DNA from: Tabrizicola soli
Lineage (GTDB): Bacteria > Pseudomonadota > Alphaproteobacteria > Rhodobacterales > Rhodobacteraceae
Reading direction: 5' to 3'
Assembly: GCF_015999335.1 (NCBI RefSeq)
Contig: NZ_JAEACP010000012.1
Span: 1 to 64,000 of the forward strand
Length of the DNA stretch: 64,000 bases
Shown here: piece by piece, positions 24,193 through 32,022 of the stretch
Layout: the number at the start of each line of letters is the position of its first letter
Numbering within the stretch: position 1 is the stretch's first letter
Program-made: the position numbers and the translations under genes
The notes under the pieces: generated by a model
What the model saw: only the letters and a program-made list of their open reading frames with translations
Told to the model about the DNA's origin: nothing
Databases searched by the model: none

Positions 24193-26274
24193 TCAAAAAC
24201 GGCCGACGCGGATCAGGCCTGGGCGGGGTGGTCCGTTGTGGCGCGGCACGTTGGTGTTCTTGGGCACCTTGATGCGGGTGGCCTCTTGCGGTGCAGGCGG
24301 TGCTGGCTCTTCGACCAGCGCGTCCTCGACGATGACTTCCGCGTCCTCGATGTGCCGCACCGCGGCTGCCTGGAACTTGTTCTCGCGCGCGAACAGGCGG
24401 CGCCAGCGTTGGCCACCCGCCATCTGGGCCAGGCCGTAAGTCGTGGCGTAGGCGTAGCCGAAGCAGTCGCCCGGCTCGTTGCCGTTGCGGCCGAGGCCCT
24501 TGGGCGCTTTCCAGATGGTCTGTCCTGGACGGCCTGGAACCGGGTATTGCTTTTCCAAGAGGAGGCGCTTGAAATACCGCTCGGCCTCCGTCCTGTCCGA
24601 AAAGTCGACCGAACCTTCGATGGGGTTGGCGTTGAACTCGAGGATGCCGTCGGCCAGGATAGGCGCGAGCTCGTCCTTCACCAAGTCGACGTCGATGGTG
24701 TAGAGACCGGCGACGTTCTTGGCCCCGGTCGTTGGCCAGATGCTCTTGCCGCGCGCGCCGTTTCCCTTGGACTCGCCACGCACCGCAAACCACTTTGCGC
24801 GGCCTGGCTTCTTGCGCATGCGAGCCAGCCATTCGACAACCCGGTTGGACGAGCCACCGTTGTGGTCGATGGCCAGGGCGTCGGCGCGCCGAGGGCGCCC
24901 CTCGCTGTCAGTGAACGTCCGGGACGCCAGCGTCTCCAGCGCGTCCCAAGCGCGCGGGTCGTTCTGTGGGAACTCGTCCAAGATCCAATGCCCGACGAGG
25001 AAGGGGCGGCGGCCGGGGCCGAACGCCCAAAGCGACGCCTCCAGATATGACTGGGATTCATCCAGGCCGCCACGCTGGCGGTCCACACCCCACACCAAGC
25101 CAACCGCCCACGCAGGCACCTCTCCACCGCAGTCGGCGATGCAGCCCATGAGCGCGTCCACCTCCGCCGCCGCTTGGCCAATGGCGTTAGAGAAGGGGAG
25201 GCCGAGGACCTCGTTCTTGAAGGACTGGATTTGTGTCGGGCCCGAGGCGCAGGCTTCCAGCCATTCGCGCACGATGTGCTTCCAGGTAGACTTCGGAGCG
25301 CGCGAGAACCAGGCCCACAGGTGGTAGCCCCGGCGGATCTTTTCCTCCGGGCGGTGCGGCACCCAGCGGCCAGCTTTGTCCATGGCCACCTTGTGGTGTT
25401 CTTCAATCCGGCAGCGCTCTTCGAGGTCCGGGTTGTGGCACTCATACCAGACCTCTTCCGGGTTCTCTTTGTTCCAGCGCATACCGCCGATGGACTCGGC
25501 GTCGCCCCAGTGTGGCACAAAGTCATAGCCGCAGTGCGGGCAGCACACGTGGCGGTGCCGTTGGTCCGATCCCAGGAACAGACGGTGCATCCGCCCGCCC
25601 TCTTCGACCGGAAACTTGGGTGTGGAGATGGCCGAGATCTGGCCGTCCCAGAACTGCGCCAGGCGGCGCCGTCCCATATCCCACTTGTCGCCGCCGCCCT
25701 TGACGGGCGCGTAGCCGTCGCGGTCGAACTCGTCGAGGTAGATCTTCTTGAGCGTATGGTCAGAGAAGTTGTCTTCGGCCTCGGCGCCCAGGCAGATGTA
25801 GGTCGCGCCGTTCTTGAAGTGGCGCTCAAGCAGCGTCTCGGTCTTCTTGCCCTTGGGCGTGAGGAACGCGATCTCCCGCATCTCCTTGATGCGCATCATC
25901 CGGATGTCAAAGCGCTTGCGCATGTAGCCTTCGGCCATCGCCTGGTTGGGACGATACATCGCTACCGGCTGCGGGTCGTAGTGCAGCCAGTACTGCTGGG
26001 CATGGTTGAGGCATTCCGAGATGCCCATCCTGGCGGACTTCATCACCACCAACTCGGGAACGGTGCTGTCGCAAAGGTCGTTCAGGATGTCCACCTGGAA
26101 GTCATAGGTCTCCCAGTTCATCACCTTGCCGCCTTCGACCAGCTTGCCGTATCGGTTGGCATACTCGGTGCCCGTCATCGCAGGCTTCGCTTTGAAGATC
26201 CGCCGCGTTGTGTTCTTGAAGGCGACACAGGCACGTGCACGCATTTGCTTTTGTGGCAGGACTGCGACGGTCAT
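24193..26274 (-). CDS. Terminase large subunit (GpA family)
   Basis: A 693-residue DNA-packaging ATPase and nuclease. The N-terminal ATPase carries the Walker A-like MKSARMGISE and a Walker B/ catalytic stretch KKIYLDEFDRDGYAP. A zinc-like CCPHCGYDFVPHW cluster, common in GpA proteins, lies near residues 240-252. The nuclease part includes GLVWGVDRQRGGLDE (first acidic residue) and ADALAIDHNGG. It cuts concatemeric DNA and powers its entry into the prohead. The gene overlaps the small subunit by 4 bases. Confidence 0.95.
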   Translation of the reverse strand: MTVAVLPQKQMRARACVAFKNTTRRIFKAKPAMTGTEYANRYGKLVEGGKVMNWETYDFQVDILNDLCDSTVPELVVMKSARMGISECLNHAQQYWLHYDPQPVAMYRPNQAMAEGYMRKRFDIRMMRIKEMREIAFLTPKGKKTETLLERHFKNGATYICLGAEAEDNFSDHTLKKIYLDEFDRDGYAPVKGGGDKWDMGRRRLAQFWDGQISAISTPKFPVEEGGRMHRLFLGSDQRHRHVCCPHCGYDFVPHWGDAESIGGMRWNKENPEEVWYECHNPDLEERCRIEEHHKVAMDKAGRWVPHRPEEKIRRGYHLWAWFSRAPKSTWKHIVREWLEACASGPTQIQSFKNEVLGLPFSNAIGQAAAEVDALMGCIADCGGEVPAWAVGLVWGVDRQRGGLDESQSYLEASLWAFGPGRRPFLVGHWILDEFPQNDPRAWDALETLASRTFTDSEGRPRRADALAIDHNGGSSNRVVEWLARMRKKPGRAKWFAVRGESKGNGARGKSIWPTTGAKNVAGLYTIDVDLVKDELAPILADGILEFNANPIEGSVDFSDRTEAERYFKRLLLEKQYPVPGRPGQTIWKAPKGLGRNGNEPGDCFGYAYATTYGLAQMAGGQRWRRLFARENKFQAAAVRHIEDAEVIVEDALVEEPAPPAPQEATRIKVPKNTNVPRHNGPPRPGLIRVGRF

Positions 26275-26861
26275 TCTGAGTCGACCTCTTCTTCGACCAA
26301 GAGGTCGGGCGGTATAGATGAGATCTTCAGCGCCGTTGGATTGGGGCCATCCTGCGTGAAAGCAGAGAAGGCTTTCTGGTGTGCCGCACGGACGAGGAGC
26401 GCGACCTCTCCATGTGTGCGGGCTACGTTCGCCAGCTGCGCGATAAGCTCCGGCTCTGTCGCTTCAATGCCGGCGCGGACTTCGGCCTCTTCTTCGGCGA
26501 GCAGCGCAACAGCATCGGACACCAGAACGATCTCTCCAAGCAGCATAGCGTTCTTGATCTCGACCTGGTCAGCGCGTCCTTTCGTCCATCGCGCCCGCTC
26601 CTTCTTCCACACGGCGTCGGAGTCCACCTCTCCCTCGTCGCCGTCTTTCACGAAGCCGAGGTATGCCCGGATCGTTTCAAAGGCGTTGTATTTTCCACGG
26701 GATTCCCGAACCGCAACGCCTTCATCCACCAGCTGCTGCAGACGGCGATCGCTCACACCGAGGAATGCGCACATCTGCGCCGTTCCCCAGAGTAGCTTGG
26801 GAAGGGCAGAGGCTGGCGCGTCCGCAGGTGTGGTCTGGTTTTCTTTGGGCGGGCGGGCCAT
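26271..26861 (-). CDS. Terminase small subunit (Nu1-like)
   Basis: A 196-residue DNA-recognition subunit. A winged helix-turn-helix is visible at residues 25-60 (TAQMCAFLGVSDRRLQQLVDEGV, here CAFLGVSDRRLQQLV), as in lambda Nu1, followed by a long helical region for oligomerisation and binding the large subunit. It should bind the cos or pac site. GAGG precedes the ATG. Directly upstream is a bidirectional hairpin. Confidence 0.85.
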   Translation of the reverse strand: MARPPKENQTTPADAPASALPKLLWGTAQMCAFLGVSDRRLQQLVDEGVAVRESRGKYNAFETIRAYLGFVKDGDEGEVDSDAVWKKERARWTKGRADQVEIKNAMLLGEIVLVSDAVALLAEEEAEVRAGIEATEPELIAQLANVARTHGEVALLVRAAHQKAFSAFTQDGPNPTALKISSIPPDLLVEEEVDSE

Positions 26862-26880
26862 GGGTTTTGCCTCAGGGAAA

Positions 26881-26905
26881 AGCCGGCTTGCGAACCGAAG
26901 CCGGG
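26881..26905. terminator. Bidirectional hairpin terminator before terminase genes
   Basis: CCGGCTT-GCGAACCG-AAGCCGG. On the minus strand it is followed by CTTTTCCC; on the plus strand by TTAGATTTTTTTG. Confidence 0.6.
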
Positions 26906-27145
26906 TTAGATTTTTTTGATATCCGGAGACGAACCGACCCTGTCCCCCCCTGCTACAGCACGGTGGGGTGATCCAGGGTCCCCCCTCGAGTCACCGAGGC
27001 ACTCATCGAGGATCGCGTCCGCAATAAAATCATCAATCATGGCACGCAGATGCTTGTCATATTGCGCGCCGTATTGTGCGGCGGTGCGAGCGGCAACCTG
27101 CCGCGCCTCGGTTATGGTGAGGGCCAGGTCAGTTGGCAGGCACAT
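26906..27145 (-). CDS. Small pre-terminase protein (79 aa)
   Basis: MCLPTDLALTITEARQVAAR..., a helical protein with an acidic DDFIADAILDECLGD segment. GAGGGGGG lies before the ATG at 27145. Its last codons run into the terminator hairpin. No family is recognised; position suggests an HNH-less packaging accessory or simply a leader gene. Confidence 0.55.
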   Translation of the reverse strand: MCLPTDLALTITEARQVAARTAAQYGAQYDKHLRAMIDDFIADAILDECLGDSRGDPGSPHRAVAGGDRVGSSPDIKKI

Positions 27146-27302
27146 CGGACACCCCCCTCTTTCCAGGCATCGTCTCGTCGCATGGGTCGGACGCGAGCGA
27201 TGGGACACCGGGGGGTGGGTATGCCACCACCTCCCCCAGGTTGCCCATGTCGATGGGCTCTTCCTTGGCTGTATGCGCGACGAGGTGGCGGAAGAGATTC
27301 AT
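27129..27302 (-). CDS. Small protein (57 aa), tentative
   Basis: MNLFRHLVAHTAKEEPIDMG..., 57 residues, overlapping the next gene by 17 bases. It has no clear ribosome site, and amino-acid composition is ordinary. It fits the chain of short leftward genes but could be non-coding. Confidence 0.4.
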   Translation of the reverse strand: MNLFRHLVAHTAKEEPIDMGNLGEVVAYPPPGVPSLASDPCDETMPGKRGVSDVPAN

Positions 27303-27342
27303 TGGGCTACCGGGGGTGGGGTGTTGTGAGGGTGGGGGTATG

Positions 27343-27621
27343 TCAGGGATTGGCCAGGCGGTCGGCCATGCGACGCACCTTCTCGAGGTAGGCACGGCGA
27401 GCACGTGCGCGCTCGTCGGCATTGAGCGATGGGCTGGCCATTACCTGATCGTATGCTTTGCGCAGAGTGAGTAGCTGCATGGCGATGGTCTGTGCCGTGT
27501 CGAGAGACCCAGCGCCTGGCTTGCGCCCTTCATACCAAGGCTTCACGACGTGGTCGCAGAAGCGGATCACGGCGTATGCTGTGGCGACGATTGCTGTGTT
27601 CCAGAGGATGTCTTCAAGCAT
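27343..27621 (-). CDS. Small membrane-associated protein (92 aa)
   Basis: MLEDILWNTAIVATAYAVIR... gives one N-terminal hydrophobic segment (residues 6-22), then a charged helical region (ERARARRAYLEKVRRMADRL). AAGGGAGA precedes the ATG and a clear phage promoter core lies 35 bp upstream. Its topology resembles small phage membrane proteins such as superinfection-exclusion or holin-like factors; no family is recognised. Confidence 0.7.
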   Translation of the reverse strand: MLEDILWNTAIVATAYAVIRFCDHVVKPWYEGRKPGAGSLDTAQTIAMQLLTLRKAYDQVMASPSLNADERARARRAYLEKVRRMADRLANP

Positions 27622-27656
27622 GATGGGGTCTCCCTTTGTTCTTGCCTTCCCTGCAG

Positions 27657-27684
27657 TTAGGGAAGGATCGCGGTGTTCCAAAAC
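27657..27684 (-). promoter_or_regulatory. Candidate phage promoter (TTTTGG-N15-CCCTAA)
   Basis: Minus strand TGTTTTGG, 15 bases including CACCGCGATC, CCCTAACTG. It matches 17616-17643 in 25 of 30 or so positions. It drives the 92-aa gene. Confidence 0.65.
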
Positions 27685-27688
27685 AGAT

Positions 27689-27868
27689 TCACCAGGCGCC
27701 CCACTGAGCGGCCCGACGTGCGCACCAGTCAGCCTCACGCTGGCGCTTGGCGGCCTTGGCTTCTTGCGCGTCCTGGTAAGCGGTGATGGCTTTGGCCAGG
27801 CCCAGGCTGATGATGATGCCCACACCGATGGTCAGTGCGGTGAGGGCGAGGATGGCGATGGGTGTCAT
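27689..27868 (-). CDS. Single-span membrane protein (59 aa)
   Basis: MTPIAILALTALTIGVGIII then SLGLAKAITAY: an N-terminal hydrophobic span of about 25 residues and a charged, Ala/Lys/Arg/Gln-rich tail (AKRQREADWCARRAAQW). AAGGACTGCC precedes the ATG at 27868. As the first leftward gene from the control region it is well placed for immediate-early or lysogenic expression, perhaps in superinfection exclusion. Function is unknown. Confidence 0.65.
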   Translation of the reverse strand: MTPIAILALTALTIGVGIIISLGLAKAITAYQDAQEAKAAKRQREADWCARRAAQWGAW

Positions 27869-28030
27869 GATGGCAGTCCTTGTGGCTGGTGTTGCTGTGT
27901 TGCTTTCCAGGTAGAAAGGATTTGGGGCCATCCCAAATGGATCGCCCACAAAATCGTTCGGCGTTGTTCTTTGCTTCGATGACGCCACAACATCTTGGGC
28001 TGGCCCTTATGGCGCCCGATTGCCTGCTTC

Positions 28031-28398
28031 ACTTTTCACAGAAATCACAGAGCCGGATCTGACAGATCGGCCAAAAACGGCCTCAAAAAGCCTTTTGCTT
28101 CCAGAGGCTTATCAACTTTTCACAGGAATAGCACTTACGTGGGCGCGCACTGTGGAAGGCAATCATCATCGAGATTTGAAAGAAGGGGGGATGGGGCATC
28201 TTCTTCTTTTCTAACCTTTCGCCCGCGCAAGTGCTGTTTGTGTGAAAAGCGCGTAAGATGTTGAAAAGTAATAAGGTTTTGCCAAGGCTTACAGTGCCCA
28301 TAATCGGCCGATTAGAAAAATATCACAGCCATTTTGTTGTTGCTTTACAATGGGTTATGCACTTTTCACATAAATCACAGGCGCTTTTTGTGAAAGGT
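28031..28398. repeat. Cluster of ACTTTTCACA..AATCACAG sites (operators or iterons)
   Basis: Direct copies are at 28031-28050, 28115-28134 and 28361-28380, an inverted copy at 28231-28250, and partial copies at 28258-28269 and 28385-28398. The consensus is ACTTTTCACANNAATCRCAG. Three copies are preceded by a TTATGC- or TTATC-like block (GGTTATGCACTTTTCAC, GGCTTATCAACTTTTCAC, CTTACGCGCTTTTCAC on the minus strand). Confidence 0.8.
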
Positions 28399-28401
28399 GC
28401 G

Positions 28402-28432
28402 TTTGCAGAGCAGCCCGATCGGGACCCATTTG
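28402..28432 (+). promoter_or_regulatory. Candidate rightward promoter (core GGACCCATTTG)
   Basis: The core CCCATTTG at 28425-28432 is preceded at the usual 13-base distance by TTTGCAGAGC, a weak match to TTTTGGGATC. It lies 46 bp before the DUF3987 gene, between the last CTTTTCACA repeat and the start codon. Confidence 0.5.
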
Positions 28433-28478
28433 GCTCCAAGCCGACGGAGATCGGCGGAACCAACCAAGAGCTGCCAAC

Positions 28479-30188
28479 ATGGAATCCATCGAGCAAACCC
28501 AAATCGAAGCCGCAGCAGCTGCCGCTGTTGCTGACTTCCTCGCCTCTCCCGAGGTTTCGGGGGAAGGCCCAAAGCCTGCTATTGAAGCGCCGCCGGTTCG
28601 CATTGCACCAGAGCCATTGGACTTCTTTGGCGACACGTCCCTCACCGGGCGACAGGACATGACGCCGGACATGCTGCCCAAGGTCCTGTGGGATTACGCA
28701 TCCGACGCGGCGGCCCGCCCAGGACTGAACGTCGCCGCCATCGCCGCCGGATGCATCGTTGCCGCCGCGACCGCCATCCGCGCCGGATGGGTCTTGCAGC
28801 CCAAGATCCACGACACCGACTGGATCGAGAAGCCCATCCTTTGGTTCGGCCTCACCGGGCAGTCTGGTGCCAAGAAGACTTCCGCCATCAACGCGGCCGT
28901 GGCGCCGCTCACCGCCCTCGAAAAGCGCGCCGAGCTCCAAGCCGAGGAGCTTTGGAAGACATACCGGCGAGAGAAGGCCTTCTACAACGAGGAGATGAAG
29001 GTGTGGCGTGCGGACTACAAGGCCGCCCGCAAGGAAGGCGAAACGCACCAAGAGGCCATGGAGAGCTGCCCCAAGCCCGAAGAGCCCGAGAAGCCTGTAG
29101 TGCCGCGCATCGTGGCCGACGACACGACCATCGAAAGCCTGATGAAGCTCTGCGCCGACAATCCCGACGGCATCGTCCAGGTGCGCGACGAGTTGTCGGA
29201 GTGGCTGGCGTCGTTCGACCTTTACAGCGGCGGCACAGGCAACCGCGACCGCGGCAAATACCTGACCGCCTACAACGGCAGTTCAGCGACCAAGGACCGT
29301 GCCAGCGACGAAGAGGGGCCGATGCGCGTGAAGTCGTTTGCCGTGTCCATCATGGGCGGCATCCAAGACAAGGTCCTGGGCGAGCGCTTCAAGAACGACA
29401 GCCGCGATGGCTTCTTGGCGCGCTTCCTCCTGTGCCGTGCCGAGCGCCTGGAAGGCCGCGACGTGACGCCTGACTTCAAGGCAGCCCAAGCCTATTTCGA
29501 GACCATCTTCCGCCTCCACAGCATGACGTTGCCCGAAACCGTCGGTGGGGACGTTCGGGGCCGCATCCTGATGTCGCCGGGCGCGGCTGCGCTGCGCGAG
29601 GAGATCGAGGCCATCTCCCACCACCTGTCCAACCATCCGCTGGTTGTGCCTGGTCTGTCCGACCACCTGAACAAATGGCCGGGGATGTTTTCCCGCCTGT
29701 GCCTGGTCTTTCACATGCTCGAAGCGGCGGCGGCCGGCGTAGAGCCCGACCAGCACGTGTCCGAGGAAACCGCCCGTCGCGCCTTCCGCCTCTTGACGGA
29801 GTTCTTCCTCCCCGAGGCCGCTCGCGTCTACAACGAGGTCATGCAGGGCGATACCCAGACCCAGCACGCCCGCTGGATCGCCGGCCACATCCTCGCCCAG
29901 GGCTTGGAGCGCGTGTCGGTCTTCGAGATCCGTCGTGCCTTCTCTGCGCTGAGTGACGACGTGCGCGCCATCGAGACCGCCACCCAGGTCCTGGAGCTTG
30001 GCGCCTGGATCACCCCTGACGGCAAGCGCGCGGCGCGTCACGACTTCGCGAAAATGAAGTTCCGCGTGAACCCGCGCGTCCACGAGATGTTCGCCGAGCG
30101 TGCCGACCGCGAGCGTATCGAACGCGAGGCCGCCAAGGAGCGGATCGCCAAGGGCGCCGAGGCGGTGCGCAAGCTGCGCAAGAAGTGA
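28479..30188 (+). CDS. DUF3987-type replication protein (AAA/helicase-like)
   Basis: A 569-residue protein of the YfjI/DUF3987 group found in phage and plasmid replication modules, related to RepA-like and primase-associated helicases. A Walker A variant GLTGQSGAKKTS is at residues 124-135 (two Lys). A Walker B-like stretch GIVQVRDELSEWLASFD is near residues 235-250, and SFAVSIMGGIQD follows. The C-terminus is basic and helical (ERIEREAAKERIAKGAEAVRK). It is the first gene of the rightward transcript and probably initiates phage DNA replication near the adjacent repeats. Confidence 0.85.
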   Translation: MESIEQTQIEAAAAAAVADFLASPEVSGEGPKPAIEAPPVRIAPEPLDFFGDTSLTGRQDMTPDMLPKVLWDYASDAAARPGLNVAAIAAGCIVAAATAIRAGWVLQPKIHDTDWIEKPILWFGLTGQSGAKKTSAINAAVAPLTALEKRAELQAEELWKTYRREKAFYNEEMKVWRADYKAARKEGETHQEAMESCPKPEEPEKPVVPRIVADDTTIESLMKLCADNPDGIVQVRDELSEWLASFDLYSGGTGNRDRGKYLTAYNGSSATKDRASDEEGPMRVKSFAVSIMGGIQDKVLGERFKNDSRDGFLARFLLCRAERLEGRDVTPDFKAAQAYFETIFRLHSMTLPETVGGDVRGRILMSPGAAALREEIEAISHHLSNHPLVVPGLSDHLNKWPGMFSRLCLVFHMLEAAAAGVEPDQHVSEETARRAFRLLTEFFLPEAARVYNEVMQGDTQTQHARWIAGHILAQGLERVSVFEIRRAFSALSDDVRAIETATQVLELGAWITPDGKRAARHDFAKMKFRVNPRVHEMFAERADRERIEREAAKERIAKGAEAVRKLRKK

Positions 30189-30240
30189 TCCCGACTGGGG
30201 GCCGGGTTATGCCTCCGCAGCTCACCGCCACGGCGGCACC

Positions 30241-30270
30241 TGGCCCCTCTTCGGAGGGGCCTTTTCTGTT
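30241..30270 (+). terminator. Intrinsic terminator after the DUF3987 gene
   Basis: GGCCCCTC-TTCG-GAGGGGCC followed by TTTTCTGTTTTT. The T-run merges into the upstream box of the sigma-gene promoter. Confidence 0.85.
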
Positions 30271-30300
30271 TTTGGGATCCCCCTGATTTTTACCCATCTG
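30269..30300 (+). promoter_or_regulatory. Early-class phage promoter of the sigma gene
   Basis: TTTTTGGGATC (30269-30279), exactly 13 bases, then CCCATCTG (30293-30300). The same spacing and both boxes recur at 36337-36368 and 43304-43334. The ATG of the sigma gene is 21 bases downstream, so the sigma factor may activate its own gene. Confidence 0.75.
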
Positions 30301-30321
30301 CCCTCCAACAGGGAGGCGCCG

Positions 30322-31089
30322 ATGCGCAGCACAGACTACACCAAAGAGGACCGCAACGCGCTGGCCGTGCGCGCCCAGCAGGGCGACGTGCGAGCGCGGC
30401 GCGCGCTGGTGGACGCGATGCAGGGGTTGGTCGTCATGTTCGCGCTGAAAGGCCGCGGATGGAGCGGCGGTCTCGTCGACTTGGAAGACATGAAGACGGA
30501 AGCGTGGATCGCCGTTTTCGAGGCGATCGACAAGTTCGACCCGAGTCAGCCAGACGCCAACTTCTCGGGTTTGTGCTCTTGGCTGATGCAGGAAAGGGTC
30601 GGCATGGCGGCCCGCGAAGCGGGTGTCGTTCGTCTTGGGCGTGGCAATCGCACAAAAGTAGCCAGCCTCAAGCTGCGCGGGCTCATGTCGGACCATGAGG
30701 CCAAAGGCCTGTCAGTGGAACAGGCACTCCATGAGGCGGCGAAGACTCTGCAGATCTCGGAGACCGAGGCGGCGCACATCATGCGCAACGCAAGAACCGT
30801 GGCCGTGGGTGTGGAGGAGGGAGAACACGAGCCCGTCGACGAGGGGCCAGACGTCGTGGAGGTCATCAACGAAGACGACACCAAGCGTGTGCTTGGGGAG
30901 ATGCTGGACATCCTGAACGAGCGCGCGCGGGGCATCGTCGTGGACCGTGCCAACGGTGTTTCACTCGAGGAAATCGGGGAGAGGGTTGGCCTGTCCAGGG
31001 AGCGCGTGCGCCGGATCTGGGGCGACGCCATAACGGACCTGCAGACAGAAGCAAAGCGCCGTGGAATCGTGTTTGCGGATCTCTTCTGA
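30322..31089 (+). CDS. Phage RNA polymerase sigma factor, sigma-70 family of RpoH type
   Basis: A 255-residue sigma factor that would redirect host RNA polymerase to phage promoters. Region 2 spans about residues 16-95 (DAMQGLVVMFALKGRG...DLEDMKTEAWIAVFEAIDKF, quoted here only in part: AWIAVFEAIDKFDP). Residues 102-121 (VVRLGRGNRTKVASLKLRGL) resemble the RpoH-specific box of heat-shock sigmas. Region 4 is at 186-245 with the helix-turn-helix SLEEIGERVGLSRERVRRIW at 214-233. Region 1.1 is absent. The ATG at 30322 follows GGGAGG. It is the only transcription factor with clear promoter-recognition domains in the prophage, and promoter-like elements of RpoH flavour precede most operons. Host-chromosomal alternatives are excluded by its position. 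Confidence 0.9.
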   Translation: MRSTDYTKEDRNALAVRAQQGDVRARRALVDAMQGLVVMFALKGRGWSGGLVDLEDMKTEAWIAVFEAIDKFDPSQPDANFSGLCSWLMQERVGMAAREAGVVRLGRGNRTKVASLKLRGLMSDHEAKGLSVEQALHEAAKTLQISETEAAHIMRNARTVAVGVEEGEHEPVDEGPDVVEVINEDDTKRVLGEMLDILNERARGIVVDRANGVSLEEIGERVGLSRERVRRIWGDAITDLQTEAKRRGIVFADLF

Positions 31090-31116
31090 ACGCATTTTCT
31101 TTGTTTATTTTTCCGT

Positions 31117-31157
31117 GGCTTATGCGATTTTTTGCTTTTCGGCTCCATATTATTTGC
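31117..31157 (+). promoter_or_regulatory. A/T-rich conserved upstream element, copy 1
   Basis: GGCTTATGCGATTTTTTGC followed by TTTTCGGCTCCATATTATTTG. The element recurs upstream of the genes at 32871 and 38289. GGCTCCATATT contains a CCATAT core like RpoH -10 boxes. The downstream GCGGGACGCAT is also shared with copy 2. Confidence 0.6.
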
Positions 31158-31232
31158 GAGGTGGCGCGGCGGGACGCATCTGTCTTGTAAGGGAGGCGAT
31201 GGTCGCCCCCGCGCAACCGAAGGAACCCCGCC

Positions 31233-31757
31233 ATGAACACCACCGACACCATCACCGCAGCCCTGGAAGCCCGCCGCGCCGATCTCGAGGCTTCTTATGA
31301 CCGCACCGTGCGCTCCACCTTTGATCGCCTGGCCGAACGTTTTGGGAAGACGTTTGATCGCGTCTACAACACCCACCAGGCGCCCACGTTCAAGAACCTG
31401 GTCGAGCCCAACCTGGCCGCGCGCAAGACCGACCGTGTTGGCGAAATCCGCGAACTGGACGACGCCCGCATCGCACGCAACGCGTCCGCCTACGCCACCT
31501 TCGTGATCCAGGCATGGGGCGAGAAGATCGCGCAGAAGATGGGTGAGGTCGAATCTGCCGTCGTTTCGTCGCTGGACACCTGGTCGTTCAAAATCGTTGG
31601 CCAGGTGAACGGCCACACAGTTCGCATCGAGCAGCGCATGATCGTCAATTTCTCGACCAAGGGCACCCCGTTCAACCAGTTTCCAGCTCGCGTCTACGTG
31701 GACGGAAAAGCAACCACCGCCGCTGCCTGGAAGGCGCTTAGCCAGGTTGCAGCCTGA
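31233..31757 (+). CDS. Unknown prophage protein (174 aa)
   Basis: MNTTDTITAALEARRADLEA... is helical and charged in its first half (DRTVRSTFDRLAERFGKTFDR) and strand-rich in its second (FKIVGQVNGHTVRIEQRMIVNF). No enzyme motif or membrane segment is visible. GAAGGAACCCCGCC precedes the ATG. It lies alone downstream of the first A/T-rich element. Confidence 0.75.
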   Translation: MNTTDTITAALEARRADLEASYDRTVRSTFDRLAERFGKTFDRVYNTHQAPTFKNLVEPNLAARKTDRVGEIRELDDARIARNASAYATFVIQAWGEKIAQKMGEVESAVVSSLDTWSFKIVGQVNGHTVRIEQRMIVNFSTKGTPFNQFPARVYVDGKATTAAAWKALSQVAA

Positions 31758-31806
31758 CAACACGCGGGGGCTGGCGCCCCCGCACCCCCACAGGAGGACG
31801 AAACCC

Positions 31807-32022
31807 ATGACACAAGAACAGCAGATCGCCGGACAGTCCGTCTCTCTGGTCGCTGCCGCGCTTTTTGCCGGCCGGTCGGATGTGGATGTGTGGGCGGCGC
31901 TTGACGCCGAGAACCTGGCCCTCGAAGCCGCGCTGGATGAGGGGCGGCTTCGGGATGCCAGCAGGCACCTGACCCGCGTCGAGGCCCTGACGGGCGAAGT
32001 GAAGCGGAGGGCATCCGCATGA
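31807..32022 (+). CDS. Small acidic protein (71 aa)
   Basis: MTQEQQIAGQSVSLVAAALF..., all-helical, with a segment DVDVWAALDAENLALEAALD. AGGAGGACG precedes the ATG and the stop overlaps the next ATG (ATGATG). No family is recognised. Confidence 0.65.
   Translation: MTQEQQIAGQSVSLVAAALFAGRSDVDVWAALDAENLALEAALDEGRLRDASRHLTRVEALTGEVKRRASA

Larger units (their letters stand above)
27869..28478. promoter_or_regulatory. Divergent control region of the prophage
   Basis: About 600 bases without a convincing gene, clearly more A/T-rich than the rest of the window. It separates leftward late/leader genes from rightward replication genes. It holds a leftward core GGCCCCAAATCC (27918-27930), a cluster of CTTTTCACA repeats (28031-28398) and a rightward core GGACCCATTTG (28422-28432). 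Short open frames here on both strands lack ribosome sites. It is the natural place for operators and possibly a replication origin. Confidence 0.75.

Noticed and set aside
4027-26861. The idea that the structural cluster is a gene transfer agent
   Set aside because: The cluster is embedded in an element with an integrase, tRNA attachment sites, replication and recombination genes and R-M genes, and its gene order is lambda-like instead of the RcGTA order.
28031-28398. CRISPR-like array
   Set aside because: Repeat spacing is irregular, one copy is inverted and no cas gene is present. Operators or iterons fit better.
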